Below are positions 1 to 9,054 of a stretch of DNA of 64,000 nt, in pieces. The stretch covers positions 315,001 to 379,000 of the forward strand of contig NZ_LT160639.1 in the NCBI RefSeq assembly GCF_900048895.1. Direction: 5' to 3'. The position numbers were made by a program, and so were the translations under genes. Position 1 is the stretch's first letter, and the number at the start of each line of letters is the position of its first letter. The stretch is from Neglectibacter timonensis. Its GTDB lineage: Bacteria; Bacillota; Clostridia; Oscillospirales; Acutalibacteraceae. The notes under the pieces are model-generated. The model was given only the letters and a program-made list of their open reading frames with translations. It ran no database searches and was not told where the DNA came from.

Positions 1-475
1 TTTTGCGGTCGGTGAGAATCCTCTCCAGCGTGACAATCAGAGCCAGCACCAACACAATATCTTCGTCAGAGGCGATACTGATCTGGTAGCCCTCTCCGAG
101 AGAAATCCATTTCCGGTGAACGGTAGCGCGCACGTTCTCAGCAGAATCCAGCACGGAAAAATCATGATCCCAAAGGTTTCCACGAATCTGCCAACCTATC
201 TCCGGCGCATCAATCTCCTGGTGAATGGGATGGAACAGCTTGGTACGCACTTCAGTGACCTCTTTTCCATCGATCTCAATAAAATGGGTTTCATGCATGG
301 AGATCACTTTTCTGTGAATATGGGCCAGTTCTTTTCCTTCCATATCATAGAGGGAGGTCTGATTGGTAATTGAAATCGGCTTGCTCCTAATTTGATATTT
401 CTCCGAGCCCTCCATGTCATATACATGGTAGGTATCGTGCAGGCTGAACACTTTTTCTTTCATAAACAATTCCAT
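1..475 (-). CDS. LURP-one-related (LOR/YxjI-like) family protein, C-terminus cut by window edge
   Basis: The leftward reading frame from the ATG at 475 runs open off the left edge, giving 158 residues. It begins MELFMKEKVFSLHDTYHVYD and continues with the alternating short beta strands, each ending in a polar turn, typical of the Tubby-like LOR barrel (for example the ISITNQTSLYDMEGKEL stretch). Family members are about 160-170 residues, so only the last few are probably missing. The start is supported by AAGGGG about 10 bases upstream; a second ATG twelve bases downstream has no good ribosome site. The molecular role of bacterial LOR proteins is not established; they are usually cytosolic single-domain proteins. 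It reads convergently away from thrS and is separated from it by a terminator. Confidence 0.75.
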   Translation of the reverse strand, partial: MELFMKEKVFSLHDTYHVYDMEGSEKYQIRSKPISITNQTSLYDMEGKELAHIHRKVISMHETHFIEIDGKEVTEVRTKLFHPIHQEIDAPEIGWQIRGNLWDHDFSVLDSAENVRATVHRKWISLGEGYQISIASDEDIVLVLALIVTLERILTDRK

Positions 476-616
476 CGCTCTCTACCCCTTTCCGATATTT
501 CATGTAACTATTGTAGACTTGGATCATTTCCCCTGTCAACAGCAGGGAATTAACTGCGCAAAATCAAGCCGAAAATTCACAAATTCCAACAGATGCCTAT
601 AGGTACATAAAAACGA

Positions 617-644
617 AATCCGCCCAGATCCAACTGGGCGGATT
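617..644 (-). terminator. Rho-independent terminator of thrS
   Basis: An 11-bp perfect stem (617-627 with 634-644, six-base loop) is followed in the leftward direction by TTTCGTTTTT. It lies about 85 bases beyond the thrS stop. Confidence 0.85.
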
Positions 645-729
645 CCTCCTTTTCCTTCAGTTATTTATTTACTGCAGAAAGCGATCTTCTAAAAAACAAT
701 AAGGAAGCTTCTTAAGACTTTCTGAAAGC

Positions 730-2664
730 TCACTTGATCTCCTTAGAATCGATCTCCGACACAGCCTTTTCCACAAAGGCTGCCAGAGTCATGGAACCCA
801 GATCTCCTTCTGAGCGGTGCCGGACAGAAATGGTGTTGTTCTCAATATCCTTATCGCCTGCAACAATCATATAAGGCACCTTTTCCAACTGGGCCTCACG
901 AATCTTATATCCTATCTTTTCACTGCGGTCATCAATTTCCACACGCATACCCTTGTCTTCCAATGCTTTCTTGACCTCATAGAGGTAATCCAGATGCCGG
1001 TCTGCAATGGGCAGCAGCTTCACCTGTACGGGCGCCAGCCAAAGCGGGAACGCACCGGCATATTTTTCAATCAACAGGGCAAGCGTGCGCTCATAGCAGC
1101 CGATAGACGTACGGTGAATAATATAGGGATTTTTCTGGCTGCCGTCCTTATCGGTATACTCCATACCGAATTTTTCCGCCAACATCTGATCAATTTGGAT
1201 GGTGATGAGCGTATCTTCCTTACCGAACACGTTCTTGATCTGAATATCCAGCTTGGGGCCATAGAAGGCGGCCTCGTCGATGCCGATGGAATAAGGAATT
1301 TCCAGATGATCCAGAATCTTTTTCATCACACCCTGTGCCTCGTCCCACTGCTCCGTGGTGCCGATATACTTTTCCCGGTTGTTGGGATCCCACTGGGAGA
1401 AGCGGTAGGAAACATCCTCATACAAGCCCAGCGTTTTCAGCATAAACGTTGTAAGCTCCAGACAGCTTTTGAATTCATCCTCCAGCTGATCCGGGCGGCA
1501 CATCAGATGGCCTTCGGAAATGGTGAATTGACGCACGCGAATCAGCCCGTGCATTTCGCCGCTGGCCTCGTTTCGGAACAGGGTGGAGGTTTCGTCATAA
1601 CGCAGGGGCAGGTCGCGGTAGGAACGCTTTTTGTTGAGATACGCCTGATACTGGAAGGGGCAGGTCATGGGACGCAGCGCAAATACTTCCTTATCCTTTT
1701 CTGGATCTCCCAGCACAAACATTCCATCCAGATAGTGATCCCAATGGCCGGAAAGCTTATAGAGGTCGCTCTTTGCCATAAAAGGAGTCTTGGTCAGCAG
1801 CCATCCCCGCTTCTGCTCCTCGTCTTCTACAAACCGCTGCAGCAGCTGTACGATTCGTGCGCCCTTAGGGAGCAGGATGGGCAGACCTTGGCCCACCAGA
1901 TCACAAGTGGTAAACAGTTCCAGTTCGCGCCCCAATTTGTTATGGTCCCTCTTCTTGGCTTCCTCCATCTTCTGCAGATGTTCCTCCAGCAGAGACTGTT
2001 TTGGGAAGGAGACACCGTAGATGCGGGTAAGCATTTTTTTGGCGGAATCCCCCCTCCAATAAGCGCCTGTAATGGCTGTCAACTTTACAGCCTTTACTAC
2101 CCCCGTACTCATCAGGTGCGGGCCTGCGCACAGGTCTTCAAAATCCCCCTGGCGGTAGAAGCTGATCTTTTCACCGTTTCCGGCATGCTCGTCAATGAGT
2201 TCCTGTTTGTATTCCTGCCCCGCCATCTCCCGGCGTGCCTCCTCGGGAGAGAACTCGAAGCGTTCAATGGCAATATCTTCTTTAATGATCTTTTTCATCT
2301 CGTCTTCAAGCTTCGGCAAATCCTCCATGGAGATGGGAGAAGGCAGATCAAAATCATAATAGAAACCGGTATCTACCGAGGGGCCGATGGCAAATTTCGT
2401 ACCAGGATACAACCTCTGTACCGCCTGCGCCAGAATATGGGAGGTGGTATGCCAGTAGGCCTTTTTCCCGTCTTCAATTTCAAAAGTAAGAATTTCCAAA
2501 GCGCAGTCCTCAGTAATCGGGGTGCGCAGATCGCAGGTTTTACCGTCAATACGGGCGGCACAGGCTGATTTATAGAGCCCCATGCCGATAGATTTCGCCA
2601 CCTGGGCAGGCGTAATCCCGCTTTCGAATTCCTTCACTTGTCCCTTCAGGTCGATCTTTACCAT
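730..2664 (-). CDS. thrS: Threonine--tRNA ligase
   Basis: Charges tRNA(Thr) in the cytosol. The 644-residue product has the full class II ThrRS layout: N-terminal TGS domain (MVKIDLKGQVKEFESGITPA), the SAD editing domain with HTTSHILAQAVQRLYPG, the catalytic core with motif 2 (FRNEASGEMHGLIRVRQF) and motif 3 (GCYERTLALLIEKYAG), and a C-terminal anticodon-binding domain. Length equals the Bacillus enzyme. The frame stays open further upstream, but that stretch lies inside the T-box terminator, so translation must begin after it. ATG at 2664 matches the family N-terminus; ATG at 2676 is the alternative and the two share the AAAGGA site. Expression is controlled by the T-box leader just upstream. 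Confidence 0.97.
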   Translation of the reverse strand: MVKIDLKGQVKEFESGITPAQVAKSIGMGLYKSACAARIDGKTCDLRTPITEDCALEILTFEIEDGKKAYWHTTSHILAQAVQRLYPGTKFAIGPSVDTGFYYDFDLPSPISMEDLPKLEDEMKKIIKEDIAIERFEFSPEEARREMAGQEYKQELIDEHAGNGEKISFYRQGDFEDLCAGPHLMSTGVVKAVKLTAITGAYWRGDSAKKMLTRIYGVSFPKQSLLEEHLQKMEEAKKRDHNKLGRELELFTTCDLVGQGLPILLPKGARIVQLLQRFVEDEEQKRGWLLTKTPFMAKSDLYKLSGHWDHYLDGMFVLGDPEKDKEVFALRPMTCPFQYQAYLNKKRSYRDLPLRYDETSTLFRNEASGEMHGLIRVRQFTISEGHLMCRPDQLEDEFKSCLELTTFMLKTLGLYEDVSYRFSQWDPNNREKYIGTTEQWDEAQGVMKKILDHLEIPYSIGIDEAAFYGPKLDIQIKNVFGKEDTLITIQIDQMLAEKFGMEYTDKDGSQKNPYIIHRTSIGCYERTLALLIEKYAGAFPLWLAPVQVKLLPIADRHLDYLYEVKKALEDKGMRVEIDDRSEKIGYKIREAQLEKVPYMIVAGDKDIENNTISVRHRSEGDLGSMTLAAFVEKAVSEIDSKEIK

Positions 2665-2694
2665 AGCTTCCGCCATCCTTTCCGCCGGGTTTGG

Positions 2695-3003
2695 CATAAA
2701 AAATGCCTGCCCCAGCAAATTCTGGGGCAGGCATCGAAGTTTAAAATTTCTCGATAACCCGCGGTTCCACCCGGATTCAAAGCACCCCATCTGCGGGATA
2801 CTTCCTCATTCGGCCCATAACGGAGCCACCCGGCCAGCCTTAAGCAATAAACAATTTCTAAAAAAACTTTCTGCGATCGGCTGCTGCTCAAAGGCGGTAC
2901 CCTTTCCCACTTTTGCTGCATGTGCTTTCAGCCGGTGACACATGCTCTCTTTCGCAGAAGCCCTGAGAAAAGATTTCCTTATCAACGCATTTTTATTTTG
3001 TTG
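2695..3003 (-). promoter_or_regulatory. T-box riboswitch leader of thrS
   Basis: The leftward leader carries the conserved T-box core GGGTGGAACCGCGG (about 2758-2773) just before a 13-bp terminator stem (2703-2715 with 2722-2734) that ends in a U run. Pairing of the core region with the 5' side of the terminator gives the alternative antiterminator. An ACC triplet at 2896-2898, followed by G, is a plausible threonine specifier on the 3' side of stem I; that assignment is inferred, not folded. Uncharged tRNA(Thr) would stabilise the antiterminator and switch thrS on. Confidence 0.92.
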
Positions 3004-3009
3004 TGGCCT

Positions 3010-3038
3010 ATCATAGCACCAGGCATTCGCTTTGTCAA
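3010..3038 (-). promoter_or_regulatory. Promoter of the thrS T-box transcript
   Basis: Leftward -35 TTGACA (3033-3038) and -10 TATGAT (3010-3015) are separated by 17 bp. This predicts a leader of about 340 bases before thrS. Confidence 0.85.
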
Positions 3039-3105
3039 GCCGGAACTCACAATTTTCCCCGGTCTATTTTCTCCTCTGCGCCGGGAATAAAATCTTACAA
3101 TTTTC

Positions 3106-3135
3106 TTGACAAGCATCATAGAGAGGGGATACAAT
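3106..3135 (+). promoter_or_regulatory. Promoter of rny
   Basis: -35 TTGACA (3106-3111) and -10 TACAAT (3130-3135) with an 18-bp spacer. The predicted 5' untranslated region is about 200 bases; I see no recognised riboswitch in it. Confidence 0.75.
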
Positions 3136-3343
3136 TATATGCAGAATGCACTTGGTGTGCTTGATCGATATTTTTTCCTTGTTTATTTTTATTGATGCAT
3201 TTTTCTTATAGATGTAGTTCCACAGTTAAATAAAGAAAGAATTTTGACGAAGCTGCCATGCATTTTTGGGATGCATTCTGCGTCTCAACCCCTGAATTAT
3301 CTGAATTTATCTCTATGAAACATGAAAAAAAGGAGGTGCCCAA

Positions 3344-4906
3344 TTGGGCGAAATTGCTGTATGGCTATGCATCGTCATTGCGGTCGCTGCAGCAGCGGCC
3401 GCCGGCGCAGCAGCATTTTTTCTGGGTGTCACTCACAGAAAAAACCAGGCGGAAGCAGCTATAGGATCTGCTGAGCAGGAAGCAAAGCGCATCGTGAGCG
3501 ACGCCATCAAGACTGCAGAAGCCAAAAAGAAAGAAATTGTGCTCGAGGGAAAAGACGAAATCCACCGTATGCGGGATGACTCCGAAAAGGAACTGGCCAA
3601 CCGGCGCAAAGAGATTCAGCACCAAGAACGCCGGATTCTGCAAAAAGAGGAGAGTCTGGAAAAAAAGCTCGAGAACATGGAGCGCAAAGAGGACCAGATC
3701 GATCAAAAGAACAAGAAGGCCGAGGAACGTCTGAAGGAAGCCGAGGCCGTGAAAAAAAGCCAGTTTGACATGCTGGAGAAAATTTCTTCCTTCTCCGTAG
3801 AACAGGCGAAGGAATACCTGTTGAACAACCTGGAAAGCGAGCTGACCCATGAAAAGGCCGTCAAGGTCATGGAATATGAGCAGCAGACCAAGGAAGACTG
3901 TGAAAAATCGGCAAGAGAAATCATTTCCCTCGCCATTCAGCGCTGCGCGGCCGACCATGTATCGGAAGCCGCCATCAGCGTGGTACCCCTGCCCAACGAT
4001 GAGATGAAAGGCCGGATTATCGGGCGTGAGGGCCGTAATATCCGCGCAATCGAGACCTTGACCGGCGTGGACCTGATCATCGACGATACGCCGGAAGCCA
4101 TCACGCTTTCCAGCTTTGAACCTGTCCGCCGTGAGGTTGCCCGCATTGCACTGGAAAAGCTGATTTCAGACGGACGCATCCATCCTACCAGAATTGAAGA
4201 AACCGTGGAAAAAGCCCGCCGCGAGGTGGACGCAACCATTAAGGCGGAAGGCGAACGCGCCGTGCTGGAGGTGGGTGTAAACGGCGTCCATCATGAGCTA
4301 GTAAAGCTGCTGGGCCGGCTGCGTTACCGTACAAGCTATGGTCAGAACGTTTTGAACCATTCTCTGGAAGTGGCTTATCTTGCGGGCATGATGGCATCCG
4401 AGCTGGGGTTGGATCCCACTGTGGCTAAGCGCGCCGGACTGCTCCATGATATCGGCAAAGCTCTGGATCATGAGATTGAAGGCTCCCATGTAGAAATCGG
4501 CGTGGATGTGGCCAGAAAATACCGCGAAAGCGAAGCTGTCGTACATGCCATCGCCGCACATCACGGCGATGTGGAGGCTAAAACCATAATTGCCTGTCTT
4601 GTGCAGGCTGCCGACGCCATTTCGGCGGCCAGGCCCGGCGCCCGGCGTGAAAACCTGGAAAATTATATTAAGCGCCTGGAAAAGCTGGAAGAAGTGGCCT
4701 CCTCATTTGAGGGTGTGGAAAGCTGCTACGCCATTCAGGCCGGCCGCGAAATCCGCATCATGGTAAGGCCAGAGGTGGTTAGCGATGAAAAAATGACGCT
4801 GCTGGCACGGGAGATTTGTAAAAAAATCGAAGCGGACCTGGATTATCCGGGACAGATTAAGGTCAATATGATCCGGGAGAGCAGAACCATCGATTATGCG
4901 AAGTAA
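3344..4906 (+). CDS. rny: Ribonuclease Y
   Basis: Membrane-anchored endoribonuclease that initiates mRNA decay in Firmicutes. The 520-residue protein shows an Ala-rich N-terminal membrane helix (about residues 4-25), a long charged coiled coil (about 30-200), a KH RNA-binding domain ([17 protein letters not shown]) and an HD phosphohydrolase domain with [12 protein letters not shown] near residue 366 and AAHHGD further on. Start is TTG, six bases after AGGAGGTG, which is why an ATG search would miss it. Length matches the family. Its usual partner ymdB lies 1.1 kb downstream, separated here by a terminator and an unrelated gene. Confidence 0.97.
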   Translation: MGEIAVWLCIVIAVAAAAAAGAAAFFLGVTHRKNQAEAAIGSAEQEAKRIVSDAIKTAEAKKKEIVLEGKDEIHRMRDDSEKELANRRKEIQHQERRILQKEESLEKKLENMERKEDQIDQKNKKAEERLKEAEAVKKSQFDMLEKISSFSVEQAKEYLLNNLESELTHEKAVKVMEYEQQTKEDCEKSAREIISLAIQRCAADHVSEAAISVVPLPNDEMKGRIIGREGRNIRAIETLTGVDLIIDDTPEAITLSSFEPVRREVARIALEKLISDGRIHPTRIEETVEKARREVDATIKAEGERAVLEVGVNGVHHELVKLLGRLRYRTSYGQNVLNHSLEVAYLAGMMASELGLDPTVAKRAGLLHDIGKALDHEIEGSHVEIGVDVARKYRESEAVVHAIAAHHGDVEAKTIIACLVQAADAISAARPGARRENLENYIKRLEKLEEVASSFEGVESCYAIQAGREIRIMVRPEVVSDEKMTLLAREICKKIEADLDYPGQIKVNMIRESRTIDYAK

Positions 4907-4960
4907 TTGTCCCAGTCTTTCTATCCTTCGGTAAACTGGGCAGACATCTGTAAAAAAGGA

Positions 4961-4997
4961 AATGGGGCGCAACCTGCGATGGGGCGTCCCATTTTTA
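4961..4997 (+). terminator. Terminator after rny
   Basis: ATGGGGCGC (4962-4970) pairs with GCGTCCCAT (4984-4992), followed by a T run at 4992-4996. It lies between rny and the nucleotidyltransferase gene. Confidence 0.7.
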
Positions 4998-5035
4998 CAA
5001 TTTTCAAAACCCCGGGGAAAGGATGCTGGGATACC

Positions 5036-5983
5036 ATGCGAAGTGAACGGGAAATGTATGAGCTGATCCTCCGGTTCGCGGAAGAAGACGAGAATATCCG
5101 TGCAGTCATTCTCAATGGCTCAAGGGCAAATCCGGAGGCCTCCTTAGACCGCCTCCGTGATTATGACATTGTCTATCTTGTCACCGACGTAGCGCCCTAT
5201 AAGCAGGGAGATATTTCCGGGGCGTTTGGGGAATTGCTCGTCATGGAGCGCACCGACGAATCAGAGCTGTACAACGAACATCTGCCGGACTGCGCGGTCT
5301 ACCTGATGCAGTTTGCAGATGGAAACCGTATCGATCTAACCGTTGCAAAGCGGGAAGACTATCACGGCTATTGCTTTGACGACAAATTGAGCATCGTACT
5401 GTTGGATAAAGACCGGGTACTGCCTTCTCTTCCCCCGCCGGACGGCAGTTCTCACTATATTCATAAGCCCACCCTGCGGCTGTTCGAAGAATGCCGTACT
5501 GAATTTTGGTGGACAGCGCCCTATGTGTCTAAAGCGCTGCTGCGCGGCCAGCTTTCCTATGCGCAGAATCATTTGGAAATCTGTACCCGCAGCATGCTGC
5601 GGCTGATGCTCGGATGGCTGGCTGGGGCTAGGCATGGATTTACTTTTTCCCTTGGAAAATACGGCGACGCGCTGGCACCGTATCTTCCAGGCGGTTTTTG
5701 GGAACGCTATCAGCGTACCTATCCCCGATGGGACCACGAGGAAATTTGGGAAGCGCTGCTCAACGCCTGTTCCCTGTTTTCCGATGCCAGCGCCGCGGCA
5801 GCGGAAAAGCTGGGCTTTCCCTGCGACAGGACTCTGGACAGGCGCGTCGTCGCTTTTCTTCAGGAAGGCCAGCCCTTCGTCGCCCGCTTGGCTCCGGAGG
5901 AGAGCTGGAACAGCGAGTTGTCCCGCCAAATTGCCAAGCACGGAGGCCCGCCGCTTCCGTTTACAAAAACAGAAGGGAGATAG
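5036..5983 (+). CDS. Aminoglycoside 6-adenylyltransferase (ANT(6)/AadE-like)
   Basis: Member of the AadE/ANT(6) nucleotidyltransferases, which transfer AMP from ATP to the 6-OH of streptomycin. The 315-residue product starts MRSEREMYELILRFAEED as the family does, has the nucleotide-binding NGSRANP at residues 27-33 and the metal-binding RDYDIVYLV around 41-49, and a typical all-helical C-terminal half. The frame is open upstream through the rny terminator, but the ATG at 5036 gives the family N-terminus. Five bases separate it from ymdB, so the two are probably cotranscribed. Codon use resembles the neighbours, so this may be a resident chromosomal paralogue rather than a recent resistance acquisition; actual drug resistance is not demonstrated. 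Confidence 0.88.
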   Translation: MRSEREMYELILRFAEEDENIRAVILNGSRANPEASLDRLRDYDIVYLVTDVAPYKQGDISGAFGELLVMERTDESELYNEHLPDCAVYLMQFADGNRIDLTVAKREDYHGYCFDDKLSIVLLDKDRVLPSLPPPDGSSHYIHKPTLRLFEECRTEFWWTAPYVSKALLRGQLSYAQNHLEICTRSMLRLMLGWLAGARHGFTFSLGKYGDALAPYLPGGFWERYQRTYPRWDHEEIWEALLNACSLFSDASAAAAEKLGFPCDRTLDRRVVAFLQEGQPFVARLAPEESWNSELSRQIAKHGGPPLPFTKTEGR

Positions 5984-5988
5984 AGTAC

Positions 5989-6762
5989 ATGGTTCATATT
6001 CTCTGTATCGGGGACGTGGTGGGAAGCGCCGGCTGTGAATTTCTTCGGGCCCATCTTCCCTCTCTCCGAAAACAAAAGGACATCGATCTCGTCATTGCGA
6101 ACGGCGAGAATTCAGCGGATGGGAACGGCATTACGCCGGTTTCCGCCCAATACCTGTTTGACAGCGGCGTCGATGTGATCACCGCGGGAAACCACACCTT
6201 CCGCCGGAGGGAATCTTACGACACCTTCGACAGTTGTGAAACGCTGATCCGTCCTGCGAACTTTCCCATGGGCGCACCGGGAAAAGGACTCTGTATCGTG
6301 GATATGGGCCGGATTCAGATAGCTGTGATCAATCTGCTGGGGACCGTTTACATGGAAAGTATGCAGTCCCCCTTTGACGCGCTTGACGAGCTTCTGAAAA
6401 CGCCGGAACTGCCCAAACTCTGCGTAGTTGATTTTCATGCAGAGGCCACCGGGGAAAAACGCGCATTTGGCTACTGGGCTGACGGGCGGGCCACTGCCGT
6501 GTTCGGCACCCACACCCATGTGCAGACTGCCGACGAATGTATTCTTCCCTGCGGAACGGGATACATTACAGATGTGGGAATGACCGGCCCCATCGAATCC
6601 GTTCTGGGAGTGAAGCCGGAACTCATCATCAGAAAGCTCCGCTCCAAAATGCCCGTCCGTTTTGAAAATGCGCCCGGTCCCTGCAGGATGGACTGTATTC
6701 TATTCACCGCCGAGGAAAAAACCGGCCTGTGCACCGCGGTGGAACGGCTTTCTTTGCGCTAG
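5989..6762 (+). CDS. ymdB: YmdB-family metallophosphoesterase (TIGR00282)
   Basis: Dinuclear-metal phosphodiesterase; B. subtilis YmdB hydrolyses 2',3'-cyclic nucleotides and influences RNase Y-dependent RNA levels and biofilm/motility decisions. In 257 residues the metal ligands are all visible: D9 (IGDVVG), E40 (NGENSADG), N68/H69 (AGNHTF), a His in VDFHAEATGEK, and the GTHTHVQTAD pair near 176-178. ATG at 5989 follows AGAAGGGAGA with good spacing, and the upstream stop lies between them. Position downstream of rny is conserved in Firmicutes and supports the call; the interposed ANT(6)-like gene is unusual. Confidence 0.93.
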   Translation: MVHILCIGDVVGSAGCEFLRAHLPSLRKQKDIDLVIANGENSADGNGITPVSAQYLFDSGVDVITAGNHTFRRRESYDTFDSCETLIRPANFPMGAPGKGLCIVDMGRIQIAVINLLGTVYMESMQSPFDALDELLKTPELPKLCVVDFHAEATGEKRAFGYWADGRATAVFGTHTHVQTADECILPCGTGYITDVGMTGPIESVLGVKPELIIRKLRSKMPVRFENAPGPCRMDCILFTAEEKTGLCTAVERLSLR

Positions 6763-6765
6763 GGA

Positions 6766-6787
6766 GGCGCCGCATCAATCCGGCGCC
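6766..6787 (+). terminator. Probable hairpin terminator after ymdB
   Basis: GGCGCCG (6766-6772) pairs with CGGCGCC (6781-6787); only a short ATTTT follows. The rest of the 6763-7081 gap contains the fakA promoter and no other gene I can support. Confidence 0.5.
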
Positions 6788-6997
6788 CGAATTTTGAGGC
6801 AAGTTCAGAAAAATGCCGGAGAAAAACTGCCCTAAGGTTTTTTCGACCCAGAAATGTCCAAAATCCGTTCACAGAATGGACGCTGGGATATCCGGCGCGA
6901 TTTGATCAGTTTTTACCCGGAAATCCGCCGGCTGATCGCCGGCACTGTTCGCCCTTCAGAAATTGTATTTCCCACCAGATTCCAAAAGATGTAATGA

Positions 6998-7026
6998 TTG
7001 TAATTTATCTTTTGGTATGCTACAAT
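6998..7026 (+). promoter_or_regulatory. Promoter of fakA
   Basis: -35 TTGTAA (6998-7003), 17-bp spacer, extended -10 TGCTACAAT (core 7021-7026). Transcription would begin near 7033, which excludes the ATG at 7025 as a start for the next gene. Confidence 0.8.
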
Positions 7027-7081
7027 GATTATATACGTTTCAAAGCACAACGATTCTAGTATGGTTAAGGATGTGTTACCC

Positions 7082-8770
7082 GTGATTCTAGGCAGTCAGC
7101 TGAAAAACGCGATGATATCAGGATCGAACAATATCTCCAGGTACAAAAAGCAGGTCAACGATTTGAACATCTTTCCCGTGCCGGACGGCGACACAGGTAC
7201 CAATATGTCCATGACCATCGGCGCAGCTGCCGACGAGCTGAAAAAGCTCCCGGACAGCGCTCCTGCCTCAGAGGTTGCCAAGGTTGCCGCCTCTTCCATG
7301 CTGCGGGGCGCCCGCGGCAATTCCGGCGTCATCCTCTCCCTGCTGTTCCGGGGATTTTCCAAGGGATTGGCCGGAAAGACAGAGGTGGATTCCGAGGATA
7401 TTGTAAACGCCCTGGAAATCGGCGTGGAAGAGGCTTATAAAGCTGTGATGAAGCCTACGGAGGGCACCATGCTCACGGTTGCCCGGGTAGCGGCTGAACG
7501 GGCCAGAGAAGCGTTGGAGCTGGACAGCGATCCCGTTCAAATCTGGGACGCAGTCTGCATAGGCGCAGCGGAAGCGTTGGAGGAAACTCCGGAACTGCTG
7601 CCGGTTTTAAAAAAAGCAGGCGTAGTGGATGCCGGAGGTCAGGGTGTCTGCCTGATCTTCGAGGGAATGCTCAGCGTATTCCGCAGCGGCGTCATTCTCG
7701 AGTCCGGCCTTACCGAGGAAGAAAAGGCCGAAGAGACAGCGGAATTCTTCCGGAATGTGGCTGCGGAATTTGACAGTGAAATCACCTTCACCTACTGCAC
7801 CGAGTTCATCGTGGGCAGGGATCCTGAGATTGAAAAGGATCCGCTTGACCTGCGCCTTTTCCTGGAGACCATCGGCGACTGTGTGGTGGTTGTGGACGAC
7901 GAAGAGATCATCAAGACCCACGTGCATACGGAGAACCCCGGGGATGCTCTGCAGGCCGCCCTGCAGTATGGCCAGCTGCTCACCGTAAAAATTGAGAACA
8001 TGAAAGAACAGCACCGCAAGGCGGCAGAGGAAAATGAAGCCGCCAAAGCAGCCGCCGGTATTTTGGATATCCCTGAGCCTTCCCGTCTGGAGCCTCAGGA
8101 ACCCACAGAAGAAATGGGCTTTGTCTCAGTTGCGGCCGGAGAGGGGCTCAAAGGATTGTTCCTGGATTTGGGCTGTTCCACCGTGGTAAGCGGCGGGCAG
8201 ACCATGAACCCCAGCACAGAGGATATCCTGGAGGCCGTGCTCGCCACACCTGCCAAAAAAGTCTTTGTGCTGCCCAACAATAAGAATATCATTCTCGCCG
8301 CGGAACAGACCATTCCCCTGGCTACGGATCGGGAAGTGGTAGTGATTCCCACCAAAACCATTCCCCAGGGACTTTCCGCCATGCTGGCTTTTGATCCCGA
8401 TGCAGACGCGGAAGTCAACCGGGAGGCCATGTTGGAGGCTGCCGGGAACGTGGATACGGGTTTGGTCACCTTTGCCGCCCGCGATTCCGAATTCGGCGGA
8501 CATACCATCCATCACGGAGATATCCTCGGCCTCTGCAACGGCAAGCTGGAATATATCGAGAAGGATCCCGTAGCGGCTTGTGCCCGGGTGGCTCGTTCCT
8601 TTACCAGTAAACACACCTCCTTTATCACCCTGATCTACGGCGAAGGCATCACCGACGAACAGGCGGAGGAGGCAAAGCGCGTCTTGGCTTCCAAGATCCA
8701 TTCCGATGTGGAGATCACCTTGGTAAACGGCGGTCAGCCTGTCTATTATTTCATCATCTCCGTCGAATAA
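7082..8770 (+). CDS. fakA: DAK2/DegV-type fatty-acid kinase subunit (FakA family)
   Basis: ATP-binding subunit of the fatty-acid kinase that phosphorylates exogenous fatty acids bound to a FakB/DegV partner. The N-terminal DhaL domain shows the Mg-nucleotide motif VPDGDTGTNM (about 33-43) and RGARGNSGVILS; a linker and a C-terminal DegV-like domain follow. The frame is open from 7025, but the promoter -10 sits at 7021-7026, so an internal start is needed. GTG at 7082 follows AAGGA (7067-7071) and gives the usual roughly 28-residue lead before the FPVPDGDTG motif, for 562 residues. ATG at 7061 is the alternative. The gene is monocistronic here, without the Asp23/Gls24 gene that often precedes it. 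Confidence 0.9.
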   Translation: MILGSQLKNAMISGSNNISRYKKQVNDLNIFPVPDGDTGTNMSMTIGAAADELKKLPDSAPASEVAKVAASSMLRGARGNSGVILSLLFRGFSKGLAGKTEVDSEDIVNALEIGVEEAYKAVMKPTEGTMLTVARVAAERAREALELDSDPVQIWDAVCIGAAEALEETPELLPVLKKAGVVDAGGQGVCLIFEGMLSVFRSGVILESGLTEEEKAEETAEFFRNVAAEFDSEITFTYCTEFIVGRDPEIEKDPLDLRLFLETIGDCVVVVDDEEIIKTHVHTENPGDALQAALQYGQLLTVKIENMKEQHRKAAEENEAAKAAAGILDIPEPSRLEPQEPTEEMGFVSVAAGEGLKGLFLDLGCSTVVSGGQTMNPSTEDILEAVLATPAKKVFVLPNNKNIILAAEQTIPLATDREVVVIPTKTIPQGLSAMLAFDPDADAEVNREAMLEAAGNVDTGLVTFAARDSEFGGHTIHHGDILGLCNGKLEYIEKDPVAACARVARSFTSKHTSFITLIYGEGITDEQAEEAKRVLASKIHSDVEITLVNGGQPVYYFIISVE

Positions 8771-8831
8771 ATATTTTCGCCCCAGCCGTTCTTAAGGGAC
8801 ACCATGGTCATGCGCTGCCGGACAGAATCTC

Positions 8832-8864
8832 AAGAAACCTTTCTCTCGGGGAAGGTTTCTTTTG
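8832..8864 (+). terminator. Terminator after fakA
   Basis: AAGAAACCTT (8832-8841) pairs with AAGGTTTCTT (8852-8861), followed by TTGTT. The remainder of the gap to recG shows no gene. Confidence 0.7.
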
Positions 8865-9054
8865 TTAAGGAAAAAAGCCTGCCAGCCAAGAGGAAAAAAT
8901 CTGTCGGCTCCGGGACAAAAAAAACGATGGCATACCAAAATGAAACCTACCGCCCGTATAGAGAAACTGCTTTCCTCTTTTCGCGGCAGAGCTTTCGTTT
9001 TTCAAAAAATCAAGATCAAAAAACAGTGAAAACAGGCCAGAAGGAGGCGCGGCT

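Noticed and set aside
116-373. Rightward 85-codon frame at the left edge
   Set aside because: Antisense to the LOR-family gene, which continues off the window; no ribosome site.
817-2568. Long rightward open frame of 583 codons
   Set aside because: It is exactly antisense to thrS, has no ribosome site or family motifs, and its composition mirrors the synthetase codons.
3258-3464. Possible leader peptide before rny
   Set aside because: It overlaps the start of rny in another frame, lacks a ribosome site, and its second half is only the shadow of rny codons.
4961-4997. Start of the nucleotidyltransferase within the longer open frame from 4907
   Set aside because: The stretch contains the rny terminator and encodes no family-like residues; ATG 5036 restores the standard N-terminus.
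6892-6960. Possible structured RNA or riboswitch before fakA
   Set aside because: GC-rich short stems are present but lie upstream of the fakA promoter and match no class I know.
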